Assembly: GCA_964468375.1 (NCBI GenBank)
Contig: CAYXUW010000004.1
Coordinates: 1-31,648, forward strand
DNA length: 31,648 nucleotides
Source of the DNA: CAYXUW01 sp964468375
GTDB taxonomy: Bacteria > Planctomycetota > Phycisphaerae > Sedimentisphaerales > Anaerobacaceae
Reading direction: 5' to 3'
A program made the translations under genes and the position numbers. Positions 24,038-31,610 of this stretch are shown one piece after another. The stretch's first letter is position 1; each line of letters opens with the position of its first letter. The notes beneath the pieces were generated by a model. That model was not told the origin of the DNA. It ran no database searches and saw nothing but the letters and a program-made list of their open reading frames with translations.

Positions 24038-25063
24038 TCATCGCAATTGTTTTAAGTCATCACACCAGGCGTCGAGCAATGGTAATTCTTCTTTGCCGAC
24101 GAGGGACATATCGACTAATTTTTCGTAGCAAGCTTTAAGATTGTCGGTGATTTTTTCGACGCCTGTTTGCAAAGGAAGGCCCTGGAGAGCTTCGCAAATT
24201 TTACTGTTATGTAGGTAGCCGGGTATCTCATCGTTGAAGTCGCGCATTAGATTGTGGATGTTGCGCTCTTGCCTCATAGTAGGTTCGTGGAATAAAATCG
24301 CCCAGCCGTTGAGCCAGGCGATTTTCTGTGCGATGAAACTTCGCCAAATGTCCGTCATACGAAAAGAGCAATATGACGGCAGGTAAAGCAATTCGAATGC
24401 GTCCGGCCACCACGCGGTATTTTGGCTGTTGGAGGGACACCAGGAGCCATTAGTTAGCGCAATTCTGCGGTTTTTTCTGAAGGTTTGCGGAAGCGGCAGG
24501 GTTAGTCGATATACTGCATCGACGTCAGGGTTGTCATCGGCCAGACCCTGTTGGATTGGACAGTCGATTTCCGCTGATTTAAGAGACTCATATGGCGATG
24601 TGTGCTTCTGAATATGCTCCAAAGGAAAACCGCGAGGCCAGATATTCTGGTCGGTGAAATAGCGATAGATGTTTACCCAGCCGTTATTTTCAAGAACGGG
24701 GACATTTTGAATTCGCTTGCGCTGGTTCCAAAACTGCGGGTAAGGAATGTTATCATCGTCGGTTTCTATCATGGTCGATGCGCCATCGCGAATTGCGAGG
24801 AGATAGCCGATATTCTTGCGGGCGTAGTGTCTTGTCGGGCAGGATTGAGCGAGCTTTAAGCCGGTTTGTTTTTGTTTTTTGAGACTGTAAAAATCACAGC
24901 CGTCGATTTGAAATTCGGCCGGGCTGGCCTCGTCACCAATAACGATGAAATGATAGTTTTTTTCGCGGCAGCCATGAGCCAGTTGCTGAAGGATTTCGTT
25001 GGGCTCGGCAATAGATGTTACAACAAGATAAATTTTGTCTTTCATAGAACGGGGCACTTTCAC
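24038..25063 (-). CDS. STELLO-like (DUF288) glycosyltransferase
   Basis: 341 aa. The start (IYLVVTSIAEPNEILQQLA), CPTRHYARKNIGYLLAI and the acidic motif ETDDDNIP match what I know of STELLO glycosyltransferases (PF03385), first known from plant Golgi cellulose synthesis and present in some bacteria. DDDN would be the metal/nucleotide-sugar site. The GTG start at 25063 overlaps the TAG stop of the preceding gene (TAGTG), suggesting coupled translation; an ATG at 25045 has no ribosome site. Assigned from motif memory; a generic GT-A enzyme is the alternative. Confidence 0.65.
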   Translation of the reverse strand: MKVPRSMKDKIYLVVTSIAEPNEILQQLAHGCREKNYHFIVIGDEASPAEFQIDGCDFYSLKKQKQTGLKLAQSCPTRHYARKNIGYLLAIRDGASTMIETDDDNIPYPQFWNQRKRIQNVPVLENNGWVNIYRYFTDQNIWPRGFPLEHIQKHTSPYESLKSAEIDCPIQQGLADDNPDVDAVYRLTLPLPQTFRKNRRIALTNGSWCPSNSQNTAWWPDAFELLYLPSYCSFRMTDIWRSFIAQKIAWLNGWAILFHEPTMRQERNIHNLMRDFNDEIPGYLHNSKICEALQGLPLQTGVEKITDNLKACYEKLVDMSLVGKEELPLLDAWCDDLKQLR

Positions 25064-25821
25064 TACAGATTACCGGCAAGACGTTTTCTGAATAATCGAA
25101 ACAAGTTTTTAAAAGCATCGAGGATGACCGAGGTGTTTACGTTTTGGCTGGGTGCGCGATAATGTATGGGCACCTCGATGATACGCATATTTCGGCAGTA
25201 TGCTTTTATTTCCGTCTGGAAAAAGTGGCCGCGAGACTGAATGCCTTTATCCAGAACTTTTTGTAAAGCATCTCTTGTGAACATTTCGAAACCGCTGGTC
25301 ATATCTTTTAATTTTGTGCCGAGCAAGATATTAGCAAATATACTTCCTGCATAGCTTATAAAATATCGGGTCCACGGGGCTTCGGTAAATTTTCCGCCTT
25401 TACAGAAGCGGCTTCCGAAGACACAGTCATAACCATCGGCCATTTTGTCAAGGAACTGTGGTATTTGTGCTGGCTGATGACTGAAGCTGGCGTCGATTTC
25501 CAGTATCCAGTCGCAGCTGGCAGAAAGGGCCTCGCGGTATCCCCTGATATAGGCGTCCACAACGCATTTGTCCTCGGGCGCCCAAATTACTTTTAGTTCG
25601 GGCAGTTTATTTTGCAGGTCTTTGAGTAAATCGACGGTGCCGTCTTTGCATGCATTGTCCAATATGGCAAAAAACGTTACGGATTTAAAACCTCTGCATT
25701 TTTCCAAGACGGCATTTACGAATGCTGCAGCGGTCGGACGTTCGTTGGCCATCGGGCATACGATTCCCAGGGTTACTTTAGAGAACGGAACACTTTTATT
25801 GCCGGTTTCAGAATTATTCAT
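25063..25821 (-). CDS. GT2 glycosyltransferase (dolichol-phosphate-mannose-synthase-like)
   Basis: 252 aa, GT-A fold, no membrane segments of its own. N-terminal VTLGIVCPMANERPTAAAF; GYREAL; the nucleotide-sugar segment ILEIDASFSHQP, where DPM1-like enzymes usually have DADLSH, so the second Asp of the motif is Ser; FGSRFCKGG; SGFEMFTR; and EVPIHYRA near the end. It would transfer a sugar to a polyprenyl phosphate or to the growing glycan. It follows manA by 7 bp and overlaps the STELLO-like gene by one base, so the three form one operon. Confidence 0.85.
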   Translation of the reverse strand: MNNSETGNKSVPFSKVTLGIVCPMANERPTAAAFVNAVLEKCRGFKSVTFFAILDNACKDGTVDLLKDLQNKLPELKVIWAPEDKCVVDAYIRGYREALSASCDWILEIDASFSHQPAQIPQFLDKMADGYDCVFGSRFCKGGKFTEAPWTRYFISYAGSIFANILLGTKLKDMTSGFEMFTRDALQKVLDKGIQSRGHFFQTEIKAYCRNMRIIEVPIHYRAPSQNVNTSVILDAFKNLFRLFRKRLAGNL

Positions 25822-25828
25822 TACTTTC

Positions 25829-26776
25829 TCACAAGGTTACCGTCAGATATTGAGTGTCGTCGGCGAATTGCATTGCTCCTTCATAGACGGCGGGTATGAG
25901 CAGACAGTCGCCGGCCTTGAATTCGACGAGAGTATCGTCGGTCGCCAGGATTGTTCCATAGCCGGTTAAAATAATCAATATTTTCATTTTGCCGGGGGCA
26001 AGGAGCGTTTCGCAGTTTTCGGCCTGGTGTCCTTTATCCATTTTGAAATGTTCGGAATCGACTAATCGGCCTACTGTTGTTATCGGAAGGTTTTCACCAG
26101 CGGCCTCGAAGTTAATGCTTTCCAATGCCTCTTCGATGTGCAATGGCCTGGCTTTACCTTTATCGTCGACTCTGTTGAAATCGAAGACGCGATACGTGGT
26201 ATCCGATGGAGTTTGAATTTCAGCTATTAAAAGGCCTGCCCCGATAGTATGGGCGGTGCCGGCAGGGAGGAAATGACACTGGCCGGCCTCTACGGGGATC
26301 TTTTTTAATAATTCGGCAGCGGTACCTTTTTTAACGGCCTCGGAAAATTTATCTTTTGTTACGCCTTCTTTTAATCCTTTGTAGATTACCGCTCCTTCGG
26401 CGGCGGAGATTATATACCAGCACTCGGTTTTGGGGTCGCCTTTGCCCATTCGGCGGCAGGTCTGCGGGTCGGGGTGGACCTGCACGCTTAAGATGTCCTC
26501 GGCGTCGAGGAATTTGATTAGCAGAGGGAAAGGGCCGGAGAAACTCTCATCGCCTGTTATTTCAAGCAGGTATTTTTTTATTACCGAGTCTATGGTTTGT
26601 CCGGCTAATTGGCCATTTGCGATTTCGGATTTATTGTCGGGCAGGTCGGCCAGCTCCCAGCTTTCGCCGATTTTTTCAGATGGGGGGATGTCCTTTCCGA
26701 AAATCTCCCGCAGTTTTTGGCCTCCCCATATTCGCTGTTTGTAAATCGGCTTGAATTTCAGTGGATACATTTGCAT
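25829..26776 (-). CDS. manA: mannose-6-phosphate isomerase, class I
   Basis: Zn-dependent interconversion of fructose-6-P and mannose-6-P, feeding mannose nucleotide synthesis. 315 aa, the short bacterial class. N-terminal KPIYKQRIWGG; zinc ligands in VQVHPD (Gln99, His101), KTECWY (Glu118) and GTAHTIG; LIAEIQTPSDTTYRVFD is also typical. ATG 26776 has no ribosome site, and the predicted promoter places the transcript start almost on it, so the mRNA may be leaderless; ATG 26770 is an alternative. First gene of the operon with the two glycosyltransferases. Confidence 0.92.
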   Translation of the reverse strand: MQMYPLKFKPIYKQRIWGGQKLREIFGKDIPPSEKIGESWELADLPDNKSEIANGQLAGQTIDSVIKKYLLEITGDESFSGPFPLLIKFLDAEDILSVQVHPDPQTCRRMGKGDPKTECWYIISAAEGAVIYKGLKEGVTKDKFSEAVKKGTAAELLKKIPVEAGQCHFLPAGTAHTIGAGLLIAEIQTPSDTTYRVFDFNRVDDKGKARPLHIEEALESINFEAAGENLPITTVGRLVDSEHFKMDKGHQAENCETLLAPGKMKILIILTGYGTILATDDTLVEFKAGDCLLIPAVYEGAMQFADDTQYLTVTL

Positions 26777-26782
26777 AGCGGT

Positions 26783-26811
26783 ATTGTAGTCGCAGCAAAG
26801 CAGTTTGTCTA
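26783..26811 (-). promoter_or_regulatory. sigma70-like promoter of manA
   Basis: Minus strand: TAGACA (26811-26806), 17-bp spacer, TACAAT (26788-26783). Only 6 bp separate the -10 box from the ATG at 26776. Confidence 0.5.
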
Positions 26812-26857
26812 TGGTATGGTTCGAGGAAAATAGGGGGCTATTGTGTGAGTTTGACGT

Positions 26858-27289
26858 CTAAGAATTCGGATTGCATTTGGGGCAGAGGCCTTCAAGCTGT
26901 GTGCGCTGACGGCTGATGATGAAACCCTTGTATGGGCTCTTGGCCATAGGCAGTGATATTTTCGTGAGGCAATGTACTGCACCGCAGCTCGTGCAGGTGA
27001 AGTGCGGATGGCATTGTTTTTCAGTACAGTTGTGACTGAGTTCAAAGTGCCAGTTTTTTTTCTGCATAAAAGCTTTATGGACAATGCCTGCGTTTACGAA
27101 GGTTTCGAGAGTGCGGTAGATTGTAACCTTGTCCGGTGCCGGGCTGGGTAGCTTTGCGGCAATCTGGCAGGCCGTCTGGGGACCGCGGGCGCGGAGCAAA
27201 ACATTTAGAACGGCAATCCTCGGGCCTGTTCGGCGCAGATTGGCGGAGCGTAGAATGGTATGAGTTTTTTGTTTAGCGGCGGATTTCAT
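26858..27289 (-). CDS. Fur-family transcriptional regulator
   Basis: 143 aa. N-terminal winged helix with the recognition part TIYRTLETFVNAGIVHK, then the dimer/metal domain: HFELSHN, CHPHFTCTSCG (His94, His96, Cys99, Cys102) and CPKC (Cys136, Cys139), giving the two CxxC zinc-binding pairs typical of Fur/Zur. The start ATG 27289 overlaps the stop of the membrane-protein gene (ATGA), so it is co-expressed with it. The regulated metal cannot be told; the His-rich partner suggests zinc or another divalent metal. The perfect 7-1-7 palindrome at 28083-28097 is its likely operator. Confidence 0.9.
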   Translation of the reverse strand: MKSAAKQKTHTILRSANLRRTGPRIAVLNVLLRARGPQTACQIAAKLPSPAPDKVTIYRTLETFVNAGIVHKAFMQKKNWHFELSHNCTEKQCHPHFTCTSCGAVHCLTKISLPMAKSPYKGFIISRQRTQLEGLCPKCNPNS

Positions 27290-27936
27290 TCGCTATCCTC
27301 CGGTTGCTTATTTGAGTGGGAGTGCGCCAATTCCAAATCGGATTTAACGAATAAAAGCGGGAATACGATATCACTGACACAGCAGGGCAGCCATACAGCT
27401 AGGAACAGAGTGGCAAATATTCCGGCGACAGCGGCAACCGTTACATCGGACTGCATATTCATCAGCAGATACGATGACGAGGCCCAGGTGCTGATTAAGA
27501 TGTGTCCTGCATGCGGGAATTTGGTCCTCGGCAGGAAATATGCAATGAGAACACCCAAAAATGCGGCAGGATTTACCAGATACCATTCTTCGATAAAGCC
27601 GAAATGAATTTTATGGCTGTGAGGTTCAGATTCGTGAGCAGCGGTTTCCGCTTCTGTAGCATCGTGATGGTGCAGCTCAGCGTGTGTCGGAATGTCCAGC
27701 CCCAGGATGTGTGAGCCGATATGAGGTATTATTATATCGCTGAGTGTGGCAATACCGATAGAGCCCACATAGCCTACTATCAGCACCAGAACAAATCTTT
27801 TTGCAGAGTGCAGCTTGAACATCGATGCGGTTACCATCGCACTTAAAACTACGTGGGCCGGGTGGAAAATAGAAAACAGCATACGGCTGCCTGTTCCACT
27901 TATGTTTCTAAACAGAAGGACGAAAGCAATGCCCAA
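27286..27936 (-). CDS. multi-pass membrane protein with His-rich loop (readable part; 5' end broken by TAA)
   Basis: 216 aa readable from a TTG at 27936, but the frame clearly extends further 5' (see 27937-28014). About five to six hydrophobic segments. Between them is a metal-binding-like loop HAELHHHDATEAETAAHESE ending PHSHKIH. Other features: FHPAHVVLSAMVTASMFKLH, IVGYVGSIGIATLSD, FPHAGHILISTWAS and a CC pair in AVWLPCCVSDIVFPLLF. I recall it as an uncharacterised membrane family encoded beside Fur regulators, which suggests metal transport or sensing. Not named; function inferred from context. Confidence 0.75.
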   Translation of the reverse strand: MGIAFVLLFRNISGTGSRMLFSIFHPAHVVLSAMVTASMFKLHSAKRFVLVLIVGYVGSIGIATLSDIIIPHIGSHILGLDIPTHAELHHHDATEAETAAHESEPHSHKIHFGFIEEWYLVNPAAFLGVLIAYFLPRTKFPHAGHILISTWASSSYLLMNMQSDVTVAAVAGIFATLFLAVWLPCCVSDIVFPLLFVKSDLELAHSHSNKQPEDSE

Positions 27937-28014
27937 TAATGCTCCAAAGAGTGTGAAGGGGGCATGTCCTTATAATTCCATCAGCATATGTTTCGTTTTT
28001 TCCTTTACCGACAT
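27937..28014 (-). pseudogene. true 5' end of the membrane-protein gene, interrupted by in-frame TAA
   Basis: ATG 28014 is preceded by GGAG at a 6-nt spacing and encodes MSVKEKTKHMLMEL, then TAA at 27972-27970, then in the same frame GHAPFTLFGALLG, which completes the first membrane helix of the downstream ORF. The natural start and the body of the gene are thus in one frame, separated by a single stop codon. Causes to consider: a real nonsense mutation, read-through, or a base error. Confidence 0.65.
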
Positions 28015-28070
28015 TTTACGCTCCTTTTTTTATTTGTTGCCGAGAGCCGACGTTTGATACACAAGCAGCC

Positions 28071-28098
28071 ATTTTATGTAAATGCAACTGAGTTGCAA
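28071..28098 (-). promoter_or_regulatory. promoter of the membrane protein-fur operon
   Basis: Minus strand: TTGCAA (28098-28093), 16-bp spacer, TAAAAT (28076-28071). The Fur-type palindrome overlaps the -35 box and spacer, an arrangement suited to repression. Confidence 0.55.
28083..28097. promoter_or_regulatory. perfect 7-1-7 palindrome, candidate Fur/Zur operator
   Basis: TGCAACT-G-AGTTGCA, a perfect 15-bp inverted repeat with the 7-1-7 geometry of Fur-family boxes. It lies over the predicted promoter of the operon that encodes the Fur-family regulator, so autoregulation is likely. Confidence 0.65.
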
Positions 28099-28126
28099 AA
28101 AGGAAATTTGGACAATTTTTAAATTC

Positions 28127-28155
28127 TTGATTGAGGGCGGATTTGAGCGTAAAAT
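28127..28155 (+). promoter_or_regulatory. sigma70-like promoter of ribF
   Basis: TTGATT (28127-28132), 17-bp spacer, TAAAAT (28150-28155), 42 bp before ATG 28197. It supports 28197 rather than any start further upstream. Confidence 0.5.
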
Positions 28156-28196
28156 CAGCCGTTTTAACAGAGGTATTTTGGACTAAAAGGACGTTA

Positions 28197-29168
28197 ATGG
28201 AAATAATTGAGCTTGAATCGCAGCTTGTCGGAGTGGCGGCGGGGTCGGTGCTGACCATCGGGAATTTCGATGGTGTGCATATCGGTCATCAGGCGATTCT
28301 TTCTGCCGCCAATCGCATTGCGGAGCAAAGACAGGCAAAATCGATTGTAATGACGTTTCAGCCGCATCCGCGCAGTGTTCTGAATCCTCAAAAAGCAGCG
28401 AGCCCTCTTATGCCGCCGGTGTTTAAAGAACATATTCTTGCCGAATTGGGCGTGGGGGTGTTATTTGTGGCAAAAAGTGATGCGGGGCTCTTGAATCTTG
28501 GTGTTGAGGATTTTGTGGAGCGATTTATTGTGAAAGGAATTCAGCCGAGTGCTATTGTGGAGGGCGAAGATTTCAACTTCGGCGCCGGCCGGGCAGGTTC
28601 TGTGCATACGCTGCAGAAACTTACGGAAACAAAGGGTATTGAGGTTTTTATAGTCGAGCCGGAGAAGGCTGAATTACCAGACGGGCGAACTGTTGAGGTG
28701 TCGAGCACGGTTATTCGTAGTATGGTAACGGAGGGCAGAGCGGCGGATGCAGCTATTTTGCTGGGCAGGGCTTATCGGCTTATCGGCAGTATTGTGCCGG
28801 GCAGGGGGAAAGGCATAAAGTTAGGTTTTCCGACGCTGAATATGAAACCGCTTGAGCAGATTATTCCCGCGGATGGTGTTTATGCAGGTTTTGTAGGGCT
28901 CGGCGAAAGTGAAAAGGATGTTTGCTCAACGAAGAGTAAAATCCCTGCTGTATTCAGCATAGGCAGGGCGAGCACATATGGAGGGAATAATCCGTTACTT
29001 GTGGAAGCGCATTTACTTGCGGAAGATGCCGAGCAATTTACCGGCCGATGGATGGCGATGGATTTTGTTGAGAGAATTCGCAATCAGCAGAGGTTCGGAA
29101 CAGAAAAGGAGCTTTCCGAGCAAATCGGAAGAGATTGTGAAAAAGCGAGACAGGTTTTATCGAAGTAG
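28197..29168 (+). CDS. ribF: bifunctional riboflavin kinase / FAD synthetase
   Basis: Makes FMN from riboflavin and then FAD. 323 aa from ATG 28197, which has AAGGA at the right distance and lies downstream of the predicted promoter. N-terminal FAD synthetase with GNFDGVHIGHQAIL (nucleotidyltransferase GxxHxxH-like site), TFQPHPRSVL, and VEGEDFNFG; the SSTVIRSMVTEG linker; C-terminal riboflavin kinase with GRGKGIKLGFPTLNM, DGVYAGFV and the EAHLL end. Normal length and complete. Followed by the DJ-1-like gene after 18 bp, probably in one operon. Confidence 0.94.
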   Translation: MEIIELESQLVGVAAGSVLTIGNFDGVHIGHQAILSAANRIAEQRQAKSIVMTFQPHPRSVLNPQKAASPLMPPVFKEHILAELGVGVLFVAKSDAGLLNLGVEDFVERFIVKGIQPSAIVEGEDFNFGAGRAGSVHTLQKLTETKGIEVFIVEPEKAELPDGRTVEVSSTVIRSMVTEGRAADAAILLGRAYRLIGSIVPGRGKGIKLGFPTLNMKPLEQIIPADGVYAGFVGLGESEKDVCSTKSKIPAVFSIGRASTYGGNNPLLVEAHLLAEDAEQFTGRWMAMDFVERIRNQQRFGTEKELSEQIGRDCEKARQVLSK

Positions 29169-29186
29169 AATTTGAGGGAGGTCATT

Positions 29187-29732
29187 GTGTCGAAGAACGC
29201 ATTGGTTGTGATAGCAGACGGCAGTGAAGAGTTAGAGGCGGTTACGATTATCGATGTTTTGGTCAGGGCTGGTGCCGATGTTATCGTTGCTTCGGTGAGC
29301 GGGAAGCAGATTGCCGCCAGCAGGGGAGTTAAGATAGTTGCTGATGCTCTTATTGGTGACTGCAGAGGTAAAGAGTATGATTTGATTGCTTTGCCGGGCG
29401 GGTTGCCGGGGGCGGAGCATCTAAGGGATTGCGGCGAGCTTATTGAGATGCTGAAAGAACAAAAACAGGCCGGCAGGTTTTATGCGGCTATATGCGCGTC
29501 TCCGGCGGTTGTGTTTCAGCATCACGGTTTGCTCGAAGGCAAAGCAGCTACGTGCTATCCTTCGCCGGATTTGGATTTACCGGGGAGGAAGGATGAAAAA
29601 GTGGTTGTCGACGGTAACTGTGTTACCAGCCAGGGGCCGGGGACGGCGCTGGAGTTCGCATTAAAACTTGTTGAGATATTGTTTGATAAGGAGAAATCAC
29701 AGCAAGTTGCCAAAGCAATGCTGGTTAATTGA
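29187..29732 (+). CDS. DJ-1/PfpI family protein
   Basis: 181 aa from GTG 29187, which has a strong GGGAGGT 5 nt upstream; an in-frame TTG at 29172 is poorer. Class-I glutamine-amidotransferase-like fold of the DJ-1/YajL branch: DGSEELEA (the Glu near the reactive Cys), ALPGGLPGAEHL, the nucleophile-elbow motif AAICASPAVV with Cys103, and TSQGPGTALEFAL. Members are associated with deglycation or chaperone activity in oxidative stress, though this is debated. Lies between ribF and the DHH gene in the same direction. Confidence 0.88.
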   Translation: MSKNALVVIADGSEELEAVTIIDVLVRAGADVIVASVSGKQIAASRGVKIVADALIGDCRGKEYDLIALPGGLPGAEHLRDCGELIEMLKEQKQAGRFYAAICASPAVVFQHHGLLEGKAATCYPSPDLDLPGRKDEKVVVDGNCVTSQGPGTALEFALKLVEILFDKEKSQQVAKAMLVN

Positions 29733-29762
29733 TGAATTTAGACAATTTGGGATGGACTTTGA

Positions 29763-30761
29763 ATGAGGCAGAAAGAAGATTTTCAAAAAGCAGTGGAGTT
29801 AATTGGTCAATCGAATAATATTCTTATCACTACGCACACGAGGCCGGATGGTGACGCCTGCGGGTCGGTTATATCTATGTGCGACACACTGACCGCCCTT
29901 GGTAAAAAGCCGAAACCGTTATTTATATCGGAGATTCCCCAATGGTATGAGTTTCTCTTTAGCGAAAAAATGCCGATTCTTGGTGAAGATGTTCAGCTTG
30001 AGGATTTAGCGCAGGGACGTTTCGGCGAGTTCGATTTGATTATTGTTATCGATACTAACTGTTATGGTCAATTGCCAAAGTTTGCTGAATTCCTAAAACA
30101 AAATGATAAACCCGTATTGGTGATAGACCATCATGTAAGCTCAGATAATCTCGGCAGCGTTGAGCTGATTGATAAAACGGCGGCGGCTACGGGACTGATT
30201 GTTTTTGATTTGTTAAAATATGCCGGGTGGCCGATAACGGAAAAGATTGCAAGAGCGCTGTTTGTCGCGGCATCTACCGATACCGGGTGGTTTCAGTTCA
30301 GCAACACGGACAGCAGGGTACATCGAAGCTGTGCCGAGCTGATTGATGCCGGTGTGAGTTCAACTGAAGTTTATCACAATATATATCAGAATTTTTCTCT
30401 TCAGCGGTTCAAGCTGATGGCGGCGATGGTTAATACTCTTGAGTTACATTTTGACGGACGCTTCGCGACGCAGCATATATCGCAGGCAGATTTCAAATGG
30501 AGCGGTGCTAAATATAACGATACGGAAAATTTAATCGATGAGTGCCGGCGTATAGGCAGTGTCGAGGCGGCGGCTTTATTCGTTGAACTGGCTGACGGGC
30601 GGATAAAGGTTTCGCTGCGGAGCAGCGGGGCGGTTGACGTTCGCAAAATCGCCACCAAGTTCGGCGGCGGCGGCCATAAGGCGGCTGCAGGCGTTCATCT
30701 CGATGGGCCGATTGACAAGGCAAAAGAGCTTATTTTGGCTGAAATGGCGGAGCAGTTCTGA
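29763..30761 (+). CDS. DHH-family phosphoesterase, NrnA-type oligoribonuclease/pAp phosphatase
   Basis: 332 aa. DHH domain with metal motifs THTRPDGDACGS (Asp29, Asp31), IVIDTN, VIDHHVSSDN and STDTGWFQFS, then the C-terminal DHHA1 domain with KFGGGGHKAAAG. NrnA-type enzymes degrade short RNA oligomers and remove the 3' phosphate of pAp. The length and single DHH-DHHA1 layout exclude RecJ and GdpP. ATG 29763 follows GGGATGG about 8 nt upstream. In some bacteria this gene lies near rbfA/truB/ribF, and here it is in the ribF operon. Confidence 0.9.
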   Translation: MRQKEDFQKAVELIGQSNNILITTHTRPDGDACGSVISMCDTLTALGKKPKPLFISEIPQWYEFLFSEKMPILGEDVQLEDLAQGRFGEFDLIIVIDTNCYGQLPKFAEFLKQNDKPVLVIDHHVSSDNLGSVELIDKTAAATGLIVFDLLKYAGWPITEKIARALFVAASTDTGWFQFSNTDSRVHRSCAELIDAGVSSTEVYHNIYQNFSLQRFKLMAAMVNTLELHFDGRFATQHISQADFKWSGAKYNDTENLIDECRRIGSVEAAALFVELADGRIKVSLRSSGAVDVRKIATKFGGGGHKAAAGVHLDGPIDKAKELILAEMAEQF

Positions 30762-30902
30762 ATAAGTCGCCTGCGGGGTGCAGGAAAGCTCTTAAAATCT
30801 GGGTTTTTTGCCGTTTAGGCATCCTGCAGAGAACAATACCTCGAAGTCGGCAGTATAAAAGGGGGGAAAAAGGCAAAAATATTCAAAAAAACTAAAAATT
30901 TC
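30762..30902. other. region between the DHH gene and the rRNA promoter
   Basis: Contains a short hairpin CCTGC-GGGGT-GCAGG (30770-30784) just after the stop, then an A-rich tract (about 30874-30902) directly before the rRNA promoter, like an UP element. No gene. Confidence 0.45.
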
Positions 30903-30931
30903 TTGACCAGGTGTCGATAGCGCAATAGAAT
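30903..30931 (+). promoter_or_regulatory. strong sigma70-like promoter of the tRNA-23S unit
   Basis: TTGACC (30903-30908), exact 17-bp spacer, TAGAAT (30926-30931), with an A-rich UP-like tract upstream. No ORF follows; the next genes on this strand are the two tRNAs and the 23S rRNA. Confidence 0.7.
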
Positions 30932-31065
30932 CAACTATGAGTGTTGGGTGAGATTAGGGTGCTTAACCACCCTACAGAAAGGGTTAATTAGGATTCTAAA
31001 GAAAATCTTAATAACTAGTGTTTTTTTGCTTTGAACTGTTAGACCAGTACTGGTGTCTATACCAG

Positions 31066-31097
31066 GCCGCTGACAGTTACAAGCAGCGGCTTTTTTT
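31066..31097 (+). terminator. intrinsic-terminator-like hairpin in the leader
   Basis: GCCGCTG (31066-31072) pairs with CAGCGGC (31084-31090), 7 G/C-rich bp, followed by seven Ts (31091-31097). It lies between the promoter and the tRNAs. It may end a ~160-nt RNA, or act as a leader attenuator for the rRNA unit. Confidence 0.7.
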
Positions 31098-31099
31098 AT

Positions 31100-31112
31100 T
31101 GCTCTTTATTAA
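31100..31112 (+). promoter_or_regulatory. boxA-like antitermination site
   Basis: TGCTCTTTATTAA, close to the E. coli rrn boxA TGCTCTTTAACAA bound by NusB-S10. Its place just after the terminator-like hairpin and before the tRNAs and 23S fits an rRNA leader. Confidence 0.55.
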
Positions 31113-31227
31113 CTTTATAGATATAACCGACTGCTAAAGCCAATTAGGGCTAACGCCCAATAGGTAAATATAACGGTTAGATTATCGTTTTGCGACTTAT
31201 TGCGGAGCGGTGATTCATCTGTTGTGC

Positions 31228-31301
<74 letters not shown>

Positions 31302-31367
31302 CTTTTTGACTGACAGCCAGAGGGAATCCTGAACGTTAGAATTTGGGATTTATAGCGAAGCGGGCAC

Positions 31368-31440
31368 GGGGACGTAGCTCAGTTGGGAGAGCGCCGGCTT
31401 TGCAAGCCGGAAGTCGTGGGTTCGAGTCCCATCGTCTCCA
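31368..31440 (+). tRNA. tRNA-Ala (TGC)
   Basis: 73 nt. Acceptor GGGGACG pairs with CGTCTCC (one G-T pair), discriminator A. Anticodon stem CCGGC/GCCGG with loop TTTGCAA gives TGC (31401-31403). T-arm GTGGG-TTCGAGT-CCCAT. Follows tRNA-Ile by 66 bp. Confidence 0.97.
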
Positions 31441-31500
31441 TTTCACCCTTTAGAGGTGTTTTTTAAAGTTCTTTGAAAAGTTAATATGCAGATGCGTGGT

Positions 31501-31530
31501 AAGTTTTTCGTATTTTCCGACGAAAAACTT
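31501..31530 (+). other. 11-bp perfect hairpin in the spacer before 23S
   Basis: AAGTTTTTCGT (31501-31511) pairs with ACGAAAAACTT (31520-31530) around an 8-nt loop. A second, G-U-containing hairpin GGGTTCCCGC-TTT-GCGGGGATCC lies at about 31555-31577. Likely precursor-processing structure. Confidence 0.6.
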
Positions 31531-31610
31531 TACATATGAGCGATAACTTAGGAAGGGTTCCCGCTTTGCGGGGATCCGAATGCAGACCAAATGCAATCAA
31601 AGATTGATAT

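Noticed and set aside
27970..27972. Selenocysteine or pyrrolysine recoding in the membrane gene
   Set aside because: The stop is TAA; selenocysteine uses TGA and pyrrolysine TAG.
30932..31097. SRP RNA, 6S RNA or a known riboswitch in the rRNA leader
   Set aside because: No GGAAGCAGCC-type SRP loop and no motif of a riboswitch class that I recognise.
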